Source: Variovorax paradoxus
GTDB lineage: Bacteria; Pseudomonadota; Gammaproteobacteria; Burkholderiales; Burkholderiaceae_C
Assembly: GCF_030811855.1 (NCBI RefSeq)
Contig: NZ_JAUSRN010000014.1
Coordinates: forward strand, 62,001 to 126,000
Direction of reading: 5' to 3'
DNA: 64,000 bases
Both the position numbers and the translations under genes were made by a program. Under the pieces are notes generated by a model that was given only the letters and a program-made list of their open reading frames with translations, was not told where the DNA came from and ran no database searches. This document shows positions 1-7,554 of this stretch, one piece after another (position 1 is the stretch's first letter; each line of letters starts with the position of its first letter).

Positions 1-511
1 GTTCGGCGACCTGGCGCTTCATTCGCCCGGCATCGAGGCCGAAATTGCGCTGCGGCTCGGACAGGACGTGACACCCGCCATGGCCGCGACGCTCGGCCAT
101 GAAGACGCCGCTTCGCTGATCGACGCGATGGCGGTCTCAGTGGAGATCGTCGACTCTCGCTGGCATGACCTCGCCGCCACGCCGGCCTTGCTGCGCCTTG
201 CCGATTCGCAGGTGCACGGCGCTCTGGTGCTCGGCGAATGGCAGCCCTACGCGGCCGTCGACTGGGCTTCGCAGCGCTGCGAAACGAAGGTCGGCAATTC
301 GGAAACCGTGGTGCGCGAAGGCACCCATCCGCTGGCCGATCCGGCATGGCTGCTGCCCATCTGGCTGCGCCACGTCACGCGCCACGGCCAGACCGCGCCG
401 ACCGGCACGGTCGTGACCACCGGCTCGTGGGTTGGCGTGCTGCCCTGCCGCCGCGGCGATCAAGTGACCGCCGAGTTTGCTGGCACCGGCGCGGTGCGCT
501 TGATCGTGTAG
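1..511 (+). CDS. 2-keto-4-pentenoate hydratase / fumarylacetoacetate hydrolase family protein, 3' part
   Basis: The reading frame is open at the left edge (codons begin at base 2), so only the C-terminal ~169 residues are present and the true start lies outside the window. The tail has the layout of the hydratase branch of the FAH fold: a V(R/K)-EGTHPLADPAWLLPIW segment, then TGTVVTTGSWVGVLPCRRGD, matching the late beta-strands that end family members such as MhpD. Family members hydrate 2-hydroxypentadienoate-type products of aromatic meta-cleavage using a divalent metal. The metal ligands would be mostly in the missing half, so substrate cannot be judged. The 3' end overlaps the convergent LysR gene by about 50 bp. 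The family call is fairly safe; the reaction is inference. Confidence 0.72.
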   Translation, partial: FGDLALHSPGIEAEIALRLGQDVTPAMAATLGHEDAASLIDAMAVSVEIVDSRWHDLAATPALLRLADSQVHGALVLGEWQPYAAVDWASQRCETKVGNSETVVREGTHPLADPAWLLPIWLRHVTRHGQTAPTGTVVTTGSWVGVLPCRRGDQVTAEFAGTGAVRLIV

Positions 512-1422
512 CGCCCTTCTCCCACGCCCGAGCACGCCACCAAAAAGTCGAGCACCGCACGCACGCGCGCTGGCAAGGTGCCGGCCTTGCCGATGTACAC
601 GGCGTGGATCGGCTCCACCTCGCCGGGGTTGAATTCTTCGAGCAGCGGCACGAGCCGCCCCGCATCGATGTCGTGCTGGATGTGATACAGCGACAACCGC
701 GCCACGCCCGCGCCCGCAATGGCCAACTGCCGCAGGGTTTCACCGTCGGCCGCGCGCACCGGCCCGGCCACGGGCAACGAGATCATTCGTCCGTCGACGC
801 TCAGCGGCCAGTCGGGCGTGCTGCGCCGGTAGCTCCAGCCCAGCCGGTTGTGGGCTTCCAGTTCCTGCGGCGTGTGCGGCGTGCCGTATTTGGCAAGGTA
901 GCCGGGCGAGGCCACGATGGTCTGGCTGGTTTCGCCGAGGCGCCGTGCCACCAGGTCGGACGAAGGCAGTTGGCCCCACCGAATGGCGATGTCGGCGCGC
1001 TCGTCCATCAAATCGACGACGCGGTCGGTCAGCGCAATGTCCAGCGTGATCTGCGGGTGCAGTTCCAAGAGGCGCGGCACCAGCGGCACCAGCTTGTGAT
1101 GCCCGAAGGACACGCTCGCATTGATGCTCACGCGCCCGCGCGGCGCGGCGCCCGCGGCAGCGCAACGCTCGGCCTCGTCCATGTCGGCCAGCACGCGCGT
1201 GCTGCGTTCGTAGAAGTGCAGGCCCTCGGGCGTGAGCTGCAGCTTGCGCGTGGAGCGGTGCACCAGCTGGATGCCCAGCCGCAACTCGAGGCGTGCGACC
1301 AGCTTGCTTACCGCCGAAGGCGTCATGTCGAGGAGGCGCGCCGCGGCGGAAAAGCCGCCGGACTCGACCACCTGCACAAAGGCTTCCATTTCGCCGGAGC
1401 GGTTGACGTCGATGCGTGGCAT
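460..1422 (-). CDS. LysR-family transcriptional regulator
   Basis: A 320-residue protein with the usual LysR layout. The N-terminal winged HTH (about residues 10-68) contains AARLLDMTPSAVSKLVARLE, followed by a linker helix and a two-lobe substrate-binding domain from about residue 92. It resembles the large LysR group that regulates a divergent oxidoreductase or efflux gene. It is divergent from the MFS gene at 1521 with 98 bp between the starts, which contain a perfect inverted repeat, so control of that MFS/aldo-keto reductase pair and of itself is likely. The inducer is unknown. Its 3' end runs about 50 bp into the 3' end of the convergent hydratase gene. Confidence 0.9.
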   Translation of the reverse strand: MPRIDVNRSGEMEAFVQVVESGGFSAAARLLDMTPSAVSKLVARLELRLGIQLVHRSTRKLQLTPEGLHFYERSTRVLADMDEAERCAAAGAAPRGRVSINASVSFGHHKLVPLVPRLLELHPQITLDIALTDRVVDLMDERADIAIRWGQLPSSDLVARRLGETSQTIVASPGYLAKYGTPHTPQELEAHNRLGWSYRRSTPDWPLSVDGRMISLPVAGPVRAADGETLRQLAIAGAGVARLSLYHIQHDIDAGRLVPLLEEFNPGEVEPIHAVYIGKAGTLPARVRAVLDFLVACSGVGEGRYTIKRTAPVPANSAVT

Positions 1423-1442
1423 GCCGATTCCTTGCGCCTTTA

Positions 1443-1461
1443 TTGTGAATTCAACTCACAA
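1443..1461. promoter_or_regulatory. Inverted repeat in the LysR/MFS divergent promoter region
   Basis: TTGTGA-ATTCAAC-TCACAA is a perfect 6-bp inverted repeat with a 7-bp centre. It sits 21 bp from the LysR start and about 60 bp from the MFS start. LysR regulators typically bind a partly dyadic T-N11-A site in such divergent regions, so this is a good candidate for the recognition site. The site is seen; the binding is inferred. Confidence 0.55.
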
Positions 1462-1520
1462 GTCTATGTCTTGGCGGCATTCTAGTCATCCAATGCAATG
1501 GCCTGCAAAGTAGAGCCATC

Positions 1521-2711
1521 ATGCCAATCGCTCTACTTGCCCTCACCGCCGGTGCCTTCGGAATAGGCACCACCGAATTCGTCATCATGGGCCTGCTGAT
1601 GCAGGTTTCAGCTGATCTCCATGTTTCCATCACGGCTGCCGGAATGCTGATCTCGGGCTATGCGCTCGGGGTCGCGGTCGGCGCACCGGTGCTCACAATC
1701 GCCACCCGCAAGCTGCCGCGCAAGACAGTGCTGCTCGCGCTGATGGCGATCTTCACGCTCGGCAACCTGGCCTGCGCGCTCGCGCCCAACTACGAGCTGC
1801 TGATGGCGGCGCGGGTGGTCACCTCGCTCGCGCACGGCACCTTCTTCGGCGTGGGTTCGGTCGTGGCTACGGGCCTCGTGGCGCCGGAGCGCCGCGCGTC
1901 GGCCATCGCGATCATGTTCACCGGGCTTACGGCCGCCACGCTGCTGGGCGTGCCGGCTGGTGCATGGCTCGGCCTGCAGTACGGCTGGCGCGCCACCTTC
2001 TGGGCGGTGACGCTGATCGGCGTGGTGGCTTTTGCGGTGCTTGCGCTGTTCGTGCCGCGCGTTCGGACCGAGGCCAAGGCCGCGCCGCTGCGCGACGAGC
2101 TCGCGGTGCTCGCACGGCCGCAGGTGCTGCTCGGCCTGGCGATGACGGTGCTCGGCTTTGCGGGCGTGTTCGTGGTGTTCACCTACATCCAGCCCCTGCT
2201 GACGCAGGTCACCGGCTTGCCGGAGTCGGCCGTATCGCCGATTCTGCTGGTGTTCGGCGGCGGCCTGGCCGTGGGCAACATTCTTGGCGGCAGGCTGGCC
2301 GACAAGTCGACCATGCCCGCGGTGCTCGGCACGCTGGTGGCTCTCGCCGCCGTGCTCGGGGCGATGCAGTTCACCATCGGAACGCCGTTCACCGCCGTGG
2401 TGTTCGTCGGCCTGCTCGGCATCGCGTCTTTCGCGACCGTGGCACCGATGCAGCTGCGCGTGCTCGAGAAGGCTTCGGGCGCGGGCCAGAACCTGGCGTC
2501 GAGCCTCAACATCGCGGCCTTCAACCTCGGCAATGCCCTCGGCGCGTGGGCGGGCGGCGTGGTCATCGACCATGGCCCGGGCCTGCGCGCACTCGGCTGG
2601 GTGGCTGCATTGCTCACGCTCGCGGGGCTGGCCATCGCACTCTGGAGCCGTTCGCTCGATCGGCGCGAAGGCAGCGCCGCGCCGGCCGATTGCGCCTCGG
2701 TGCAAGCCTGA
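1521..2711 (+). CDS. MFS transporter, DHA1 drug/sugar-efflux type
   Basis: A 396-residue, strongly hydrophobic protein with about 12 predicted membrane segments. It starts MPIALLALTAGAFGIGTTEF and has the conserved loop between helices 2 and 3 (ATRKLPRKTVLLALMA), which is the usual major-facilitator motif A region. The N-terminus and length match the AraJ/YdhP/Cmx-like efflux branch, proton-driven exporters of drugs or small metabolites. It is divergent from the LysR gene and followed directly by an aldo/keto reductase gene, so the two are probably co-transcribed under that regulator. The substrate cannot be deduced. Confidence 0.88.
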   Translation: MPIALLALTAGAFGIGTTEFVIMGLLMQVSADLHVSITAAGMLISGYALGVAVGAPVLTIATRKLPRKTVLLALMAIFTLGNLACALAPNYELLMAARVVTSLAHGTFFGVGSVVATGLVAPERRASAIAIMFTGLTAATLLGVPAGAWLGLQYGWRATFWAVTLIGVVAFAVLALFVPRVRTEAKAAPLRDELAVLARPQVLLGLAMTVLGFAGVFVVFTYIQPLLTQVTGLPESAVSPILLVFGGGLAVGNILGGRLADKSTMPAVLGTLVALAAVLGAMQFTIGTPFTAVVFVGLLGIASFATVAPMQLRVLEKASGAGQNLASSLNIAAFNLGNALGAWAGGVVIDHGPGLRALGWVAALLTLAGLAIALWSRSLDRREGSAAPADCASVQA

Positions 2712-2746
2712 TGCGCACCACTTTTTTCTACGACAAGGACAACATC

Positions 2747-3778
2747 ATGGAACAACGCTTTCTCGGCCGCTCTGGCTTCAAGGTTCCCGCCCTGGGCTTC
2801 GGCGCCGGCACCTTCGGCGGACAGGGCCCGCTCTTCAGCGCCTGGGGCAACACCGACGTCGAAGGTGCTCGCAGCATCGTCGACATGGCCTTGAACGCCG
2901 GCGTAACCCTGTTAGATACGGCCGACGTGTATTCGAACGGCGCGTCGGAAACGATCCTTGGCGCAGCGCTCAAGGGCCGGCGCGACAAGGCCATCATTTC
3001 GACCAAGCTGTCGCTGCGCGCCGGCGACGGGCCGAACGACGTCGGCGCCTCGCGCCATCACCTGATCGCCGCGACCGATGCCGCGCTGAAGCGCTTGGGC
3101 ACCGACTACATCGACATCCTGCAGCTGCATGCCTTCGATGCGATAACGCCGGTCGAGATGGTGCTCGACACGCTCGATGACCTGGTGCGCGCCGGTAAAG
3201 TGCGGCTCATCGGCGCGTCCAACTTCTCAGGCTGGCAGCTGATGAAATCGCTTGCCGCCTCCGATCGGCTCGGGCTGCAGCGCTTCGTGGCCAACCAGAC
3301 CTACTACTCGCTGATTGGCCGCGACTATGAGTACGAACTCATGCCGCTCGGCATGGACCAAGGCGTGGGCGCTATCGTGTGGAGCCCGCTGGGCTGGGGC
3401 CGCCTGACCGGCAAGGTGCGCCGCGGCCAGCCGCTGCCCGCTGGCAGCCGCCTGCACGAAACCGCCGGCTTCGCGCCGCCCGTGGACGACGAGCGCCTGT
3501 ACCGCGTGATCGATGCCATGGACCAGGTGGCCGAGGAAACCGGCAAGACGCTGCCGCAGATCGCGCTCAACTGGCTGCTGCAGCGGCCCACGGTGTCGAG
3601 CGTGCTGATCGGCGCGCGCAACGAAGAGCAACTCAAGCAGAACCTCGGCGCCCTAGGCTGGCAGCTCAGCGCGGAGCAGATCAAGCGGCTCGATGCCGCC
3701 AGCGCCGTGACCCCGCCCTACCCCTACTACCCGTACTGGAACGGGCAGTTCGCCGAGCGCAGTCCGGTGGCGGTGTGA
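2747..3778 (+). CDS. Aldo/keto reductase
   Basis: A 343-residue NADPH-dependent reductase with a TIM-barrel layout. LLDTADVYSNG carries the catalytic Asp and Tyr, IISTKLSLR the catalytic Lys, and DYIDILQLHAFD the His. A cofactor-phosphate-binding segment near the C-terminus reads SSVLIGARNEEQL. Family members reduce aldehydes or ketones. The start chosen is the ATG at 2747 because AAGGA lies eight bases upstream. An in-frame ATG at 2711 overlaps the MFS stop and would add 12 residues. It probably forms an operon with the efflux gene upstream, and this pairing with a LysR regulator is common for inducible detoxification units. Confidence 0.9.
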   Translation: MEQRFLGRSGFKVPALGFGAGTFGGQGPLFSAWGNTDVEGARSIVDMALNAGVTLLDTADVYSNGASETILGAALKGRRDKAIISTKLSLRAGDGPNDVGASRHHLIAATDAALKRLGTDYIDILQLHAFDAITPVEMVLDTLDDLVRAGKVRLIGASNFSGWQLMKSLAASDRLGLQRFVANQTYYSLIGRDYEYELMPLGMDQGVGAIVWSPLGWGRLTGKVRRGQPLPAGSRLHETAGFAPPVDDERLYRVIDAMDQVAEETGKTLPQIALNWLLQRPTVSSVLIGARNEEQLKQNLGALGWQLSAEQIKRLDAASAVTPPYPYYPYWNGQFAERSPVAV

Positions 3779-3799
3779 GCGACTGAAGCAGATGAACGC

Positions 3800-4504
3800 C
3801 TAGGCCAGTGCGGCGTCTGGAGAGCGCTCATTCGTCAGCTTCCCGCTGAGCTGATCCACCAGTCGGTCGACTTCCTGCTCGGCCTTTCGAAGCGATTGCG
3901 CGAGCTCCTCGCCGCCGAATTCGTCCGACTCCACCGCCGCCTCGTGCACGCCGGTAATGCCGATGTAGCCGAACACGGAGCGCACCGAGCTTTCGGTATG
4001 GTTCAGGTGCGCCACGCGTCCGCCTGGCCCGTAGCCGTGATCGCCACGCGCGCCGAGCAGCACCATTCGCTTGCCCGAGTCGGCAAGCATCGGCCAGTAA
4101 GGCACCGCGCCGCGTGCGCGATCGAAGCCGAAGGTGCGGCCCACGCGCACGATGTTGTCGATATACGCCTTGAACTGCGCGGGGACGCTGAAGTTGTACA
4201 TCGGCAAGCCCACCACGATCAGGTCGGCGGCAACAAGCTGGTCGACGAGCCGATCGCTCTCGGCCAATACCTCGGCCATCCAGGGTTCACGCTCGGCGGG
4301 AGCGGTGAACGCGGCGTGGATCCATCGGCCGTTGACGTGCGCAGGCGGATGCTGGCCCACGTCGAGATAGTCGACGTGGTCGTTTGGGCGGGCCTTGCGC
4401 CAACGCTCGACAAAGCGCGCGGAGAGCCGGCGCGTGTGCGAGCCGTGAGCCTCGATGCCGGAAAGCCCGGGACGGGCACTGGTGTCGATATGGATAAGGT
4501 TCAT
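3800..4504 (-). CDS. azoR: FMN-dependent NADH-azoreductase-like flavodoxin-fold protein
   Basis: About 234 residues with the flavodoxin-like fold of the AzoR/AcpD family. It opens MNLIHIDTSARPG, as these enzymes do, and has VGLPMYNFSVPAQFKAYIDN, the conserved FMN-contacting loop, plus a GxRG-type loop (LLGARGDHGYGPGG). Family members use NADH to reduce quinones or azo compounds by two-electron steps. In-frame starts also exist at 4510 and 4513; 4504 fits the usual family N-terminus. It is divergent from the LysR gene at 4615, which probably regulates it. The true substrate is unknown. Confidence 0.82.
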   Translation of the reverse strand: MNLIHIDTSARPGLSGIEAHGSHTRRLSARFVERWRKARPNDHVDYLDVGQHPPAHVNGRWIHAAFTAPAEREPWMAEVLAESDRLVDQLVAADLIVVGLPMYNFSVPAQFKAYIDNIVRVGRTFGFDRARGAVPYWPMLADSGKRMVLLGARGDHGYGPGGRVAHLNHTESSVRSVFGYIGITGVHEAAVESDEFGGEELAQSLRKAEQEVDRLVDQLSGKLTNERSPDAALA

Positions 4505-4614
4505 GGTCATCAATGAGTGAGTTGATCTGTTCTGTCTGGTGCATTCAAAATGACTGCACAGGCCTCTAATCTAGAGACGCACGTAGACTGCGACAAACGA
4601 TAATTTCTCCATAA

Positions 4615-5541
4615 ATGAATGAAATTGGCTCATCTGTTCGGCGACCACGCAGCTTGCCGCCTCTGCTCTCGCTGCGCGCATTCGAAGCGGCTGCCGCGCA
4701 TCTGAGCTTTCAGCGCGCTGCGCACGAGCTTTCCGTCACGCCGTCGGCCATCAGCCATCAGGTGCGCTCGCTCGAAGACACGCTCGGCCGGCCGCTGTTT
4801 CGCCGGCTCACGCGGCAGCTGGCGTTGACACCCGCGGGTCAGCGGCTCTTCGACGACTTGCGCGCGGGCTTCGATGCGCTCGAGGCGGGAATCGAGAGGC
4901 TGCGCCAACCTTTCGCATCGCAGGCCGTCACGCTCACCACCAACACTGCCTTTGCCGCACGATGGTTGCTGCCGCGCATGGCAGGCTTTCGCAAGGCCTG
5001 CCCCGGCATCGAACTGCGGCTGCATGCCAGCGACACGCTGGTCGACCTGGCGCGCGGCGATGCCGACATTGCGGTGCGCTCCGGCAGCGGCAACTGGCCC
5101 GGGCTGACAGTGAGCGAGCTGATGCCCGAACGCTACGCGCCGCTGTGCAGCGCAATGCTGGGCCTGAAACGGGTGAGCGATTTGCCGAAGCACCAGCTGA
5201 TCCATTCCGATTGGCAGCCCGCCGCGGTAGCTCCGGCACCGTGGTCGCGGTGGTTCCGCGAAGCGGGCGTTGCGCCGCCCAGGGGCCGGTCGATGAAGGC
5301 CGCCGGCCTGTCGTTCTCGGACGAAACCCACGCCATCCTGGCCGCGCTCGCGGGCCACGGCGTGGCACTGCTGAGCCTCACGCTCGCGGCGGAAGAACTG
5401 CGCAGCGGCGCGCTCGTGCAGCCCTTCGGGCCTGCGCTCGATACCGGGAGCTACTTTCTCGCGGTGGCAAATGGGCGGGAAGACGAACCGGCGATCCGTG
5501 CCGTTTGGAATTGGATCGTCTCGCAGGCTGGAGTCGAGTGA
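4615..5541 (+). CDS. LysR-family transcriptional regulator, GcvA-like
   Basis: A 308-residue regulator. The HTH (about residues 14-72) contains LSFQRAAHELSVTPSAISHQ, preceded by LPPLLSLRAFEAAA, the typical N-terminus of the GcvA/AmpR branch. A substrate-binding domain follows (about residues 95-300). It is divergent from the azoreductase gene across a 110-bp gap and is the most likely regulator of it. Its 3' end faces the SDR gene at 5558, leaving only 16 bp. The effector is unknown. Confidence 0.88.
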   Translation: MNEIGSSVRRPRSLPPLLSLRAFEAAAAHLSFQRAAHELSVTPSAISHQVRSLEDTLGRPLFRRLTRQLALTPAGQRLFDDLRAGFDALEAGIERLRQPFASQAVTLTTNTAFAARWLLPRMAGFRKACPGIELRLHASDTLVDLARGDADIAVRSGSGNWPGLTVSELMPERYAPLCSAMLGLKRVSDLPKHQLIHSDWQPAAVAPAPWSRWFREAGVAPPRGRSMKAAGLSFSDETHAILAALAGHGVALLSLTLAAEELRSGALVQPFGPALDTGSYFLAVANGREDEPAIRAVWNWIVSQAGVE

Positions 5542-5557
5542 TCAGCGCACCAGATGC

Positions 5558-6463
5558 TCAAGCGCCCCGCAACTGCTCCCGCAGCTTCTGCCCGATTTCA
5601 GGCCGCTCGAGAAACGGATCGGCCGGATTCGCGCCCACCACGATGTTCTCCATGCGCGCTCTTACGTTGCCCAGCGACTTCGGGTGGCTGAACACGTAGA
5701 ACTGGTTCTCGCTGATGGCGTCGAACACCTTGGCGGATACTTTGGCGGCGGTGATCTTGCCGCTGCTCACGGCCTTGTTGCTCATGGCTTGGCCGATGAG
5801 CTGGCTCTTGGTGAGCTCGGTCTCCTTCGGCGCGTTCGGGCGGTTGCGCTCGCTGCTGGTGATGCCAGTGGGCACGAAGTACGGGCACAAGAGGCTCGCG
5901 CCGATCTGGTCGGTGACGAGGTTCAGGTCCTGGTACAGGGTCTCGGTCAGGCTCACCACCGCGGCCTTGGCGGCGTTGTAGATGCCCATGTTGGGCGGCG
6001 TGAGCAGCCCGGCCATGCTGGCGGTATTGGTGATGTGGCCGCGGTAGCTTGGGTCCTTGGCGGCGGCTTCGAGCATCATGGGCGTGAACAGGCGCACGCC
6101 GTGGATCACGCCCCACAGGTCGACGCCGAGCACCCATTCCCAGTCGGCCACGGTGTTCTCCCACACCAGGCCGCCGGCTCCCACGCCGGCGTTGTTGAAC
6201 ACGAAATGCGGCGCGCCGAAGCGCTCCTTCACCGCAAGGGCCAGGGCCTCCATCTGCGCTGCGTCCGACACGTCGACCTTGCGCGCGAGCACCTGCACGC
6301 CGGCAGCTTCCATCTCGGCCCGCGCCTTGTCGAGCGCATCCTGCTGCACGTCGACGAGCACGAGGTTCATGCCGCGCGCCGCTCCGATGCGCGCGCACTC
6401 GAGGCCGAAGCCCGAACCCGCGCCGGTGAGTACGGCCGTCTTGCCCTTGAAGTCCTGAATCAT
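5558..6463 (-). CDS. SDR-family NAD(P)-dependent oxidoreductase
   Basis: A classical short-chain dehydrogenase of 301 residues. The cofactor loop is TGAGSGFG at about residues 14-21, the NNAG motif is present, the catalytic Ser is in TNTASMAG, and the Tyr/Lys pair is in YNAAKAAVVSL. The C-terminus is longer than the usual 250 residues by about 50. It is the last gene of the long minus-strand lipid-type catabolic block, 115 bp after the GST-like gene. Oxidation or reduction of a hydroxyacyl or alcohol intermediate is plausible; no specific substrate can be assigned. Confidence 0.88.
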   Translation of the reverse strand: MIQDFKGKTAVLTGAGSGFGLECARIGAARGMNLVLVDVQQDALDKARAEMEAAGVQVLARKVDVSDAAQMEALALAVKERFGAPHFVFNNAGVGAGGLVWENTVADWEWVLGVDLWGVIHGVRLFTPMMLEAAAKDPSYRGHITNTASMAGLLTPPNMGIYNAAKAAVVSLTETLYQDLNLVTDQIGASLLCPYFVPTGITSSERNRPNAPKETELTKSQLIGQAMSNKAVSSGKITAAKVSAKVFDAISENQFYVFSHPKSLGNVRARMENIVVGANPADPFLERPEIGQKLREQLRGA

Positions 6464-6578
6464 TTGCCGGTGTCCTTCTGCGTTGAATGTCTGTCTCTGA
6501 CGTTGGAACCCCTATTGAAATACCAAACGCTTGCCGGCGCAGTCACGAAGGTTCCGCACTGAAGCCGTCGAAAAGGGC

Positions 6579-7517
6579 TCAGGCCTCCGCTTTCTTGAGC
6601 ACGTAGCCAATGCGCGGAAAGTGCACGTGCACCGTGCCGATGCGCTCGTTGCTGCGTTCCAGCGTGTAGTGCGTGCGCGTGGCCGCCACCAGCGTGCCGG
6701 GGGTTTCCTCGAGGCCGAAGCTCTCGGCTCGCACCGTCACGGCGGTACCGAGCGGAATGCCGTGGTCGTCCTGGAAGGTGCTGTCGGTCAGGAGCGTGTG
6801 CGGCGTGGCTGCCTTGGCGACGGCAATAGCTTCCTCCGCGCTGGCTTTTTCGATCGTGCCGTGGCCGATGGCGGCCATGCGGTCCATCCAGTCGATGACC
6901 GCGGGCGTGAGGTCGAGGATGCCGCGCACCGAGTCGATGCGGCGCGTGTACCAGAGCGGGTGGTAGGCCGAGAAATCGGCGATGCACGGCACTTCGCCCA
7001 GCAGGTAGGGCTTGTCGTCGAGCATGTCGGACAGCCGGCGCAGGTATGACTTGTAGGCGCTGGTGGCGTCTGCGGGTCGCAGCCGCGTCATGTTGCCCGC
7101 GCTCATCTTGCCGCGGTCTTCGCCGAAGGCCTTGGCAGCTTCGGGCGGCGCCTTGGCGAACACCTCGGCTGCACCCCGGGGCTGCAGGCTCCAGGCCATC
7201 GCGGCCCAGAAGAGCGTGGTGTCGGCCCACTGAGCGAGGATGCGGGACATGCCCTTTTCGGGCTCGGGATAGAGCGTGGACTCGGGCTGCAGGTGCTCGA
7301 GCACGTCGGCGATGAGCGCGCTGTCGCAATACATGTCGGCGCCGATCTGCAGGAATGGCGTCTTGCGGTAGCCACCGGTGAGCACCTCCACCTCGGGCTT
7401 GGGCATGATGGGTGGAATGAGGACCGACTTCCAGGGCAGCTTCTTGGCGCCGAGGATGAGGCGCACCTTTTCCGAGAACGGCGAGGTGTTGTAGTGGTGC
7501 AGGATGAGGTCGGCCAT
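6579..7517 (-). CDS. Glutathione S-transferase-like protein with C-terminal extension
   Basis: A 312-residue protein. Residues 1-75 form a thioredoxin-like GST N-domain (starts LILHHYNTSPFSEKVRLIL; GGYRKTPFLQIG; YCDSALIADVLE), where a Ser in SPFSEK is in the place of the catalytic Ser/Cys of other classes. A helical C-domain follows to about residue 205. About 100 further residues, rich in beta-strand-like sequence (THYTLERSNERIGTVHVHF), are not part of a standard GST, which is about 205-230 residues long. It lies 37 bp after the AidB-like gene on the same strand. Function in a CoA/lipid pathway is not established. Confidence 0.8.
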   Translation of the reverse strand: MADLILHHYNTSPFSEKVRLILGAKKLPWKSVLIPPIMPKPEVEVLTGGYRKTPFLQIGADMYCDSALIADVLEHLQPESTLYPEPEKGMSRILAQWADTTLFWAAMAWSLQPRGAAEVFAKAPPEAAKAFGEDRGKMSAGNMTRLRPADATSAYKSYLRRLSDMLDDKPYLLGEVPCIADFSAYHPLWYTRRIDSVRGILDLTPAVIDWMDRMAAIGHGTIEKASAEEAIAVAKAATPHTLLTDSTFQDDHGIPLGTAVTVRAESFGLEETPGTLVAATRTHYTLERSNERIGTVHVHFPRIGYVLKKAEA

Positions 7518-7554
7518 TTACTTGTTCCCTTTGGAGTGCTTGGATTTGTTGTGT

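Noticed and set aside
1964..2746. Upstream extension of the aldo/keto reductase frame through the MFS gene
   Set aside because: It runs in a second frame of the MFS gene; the reductase N-terminus and its ribosome site start at 2747.
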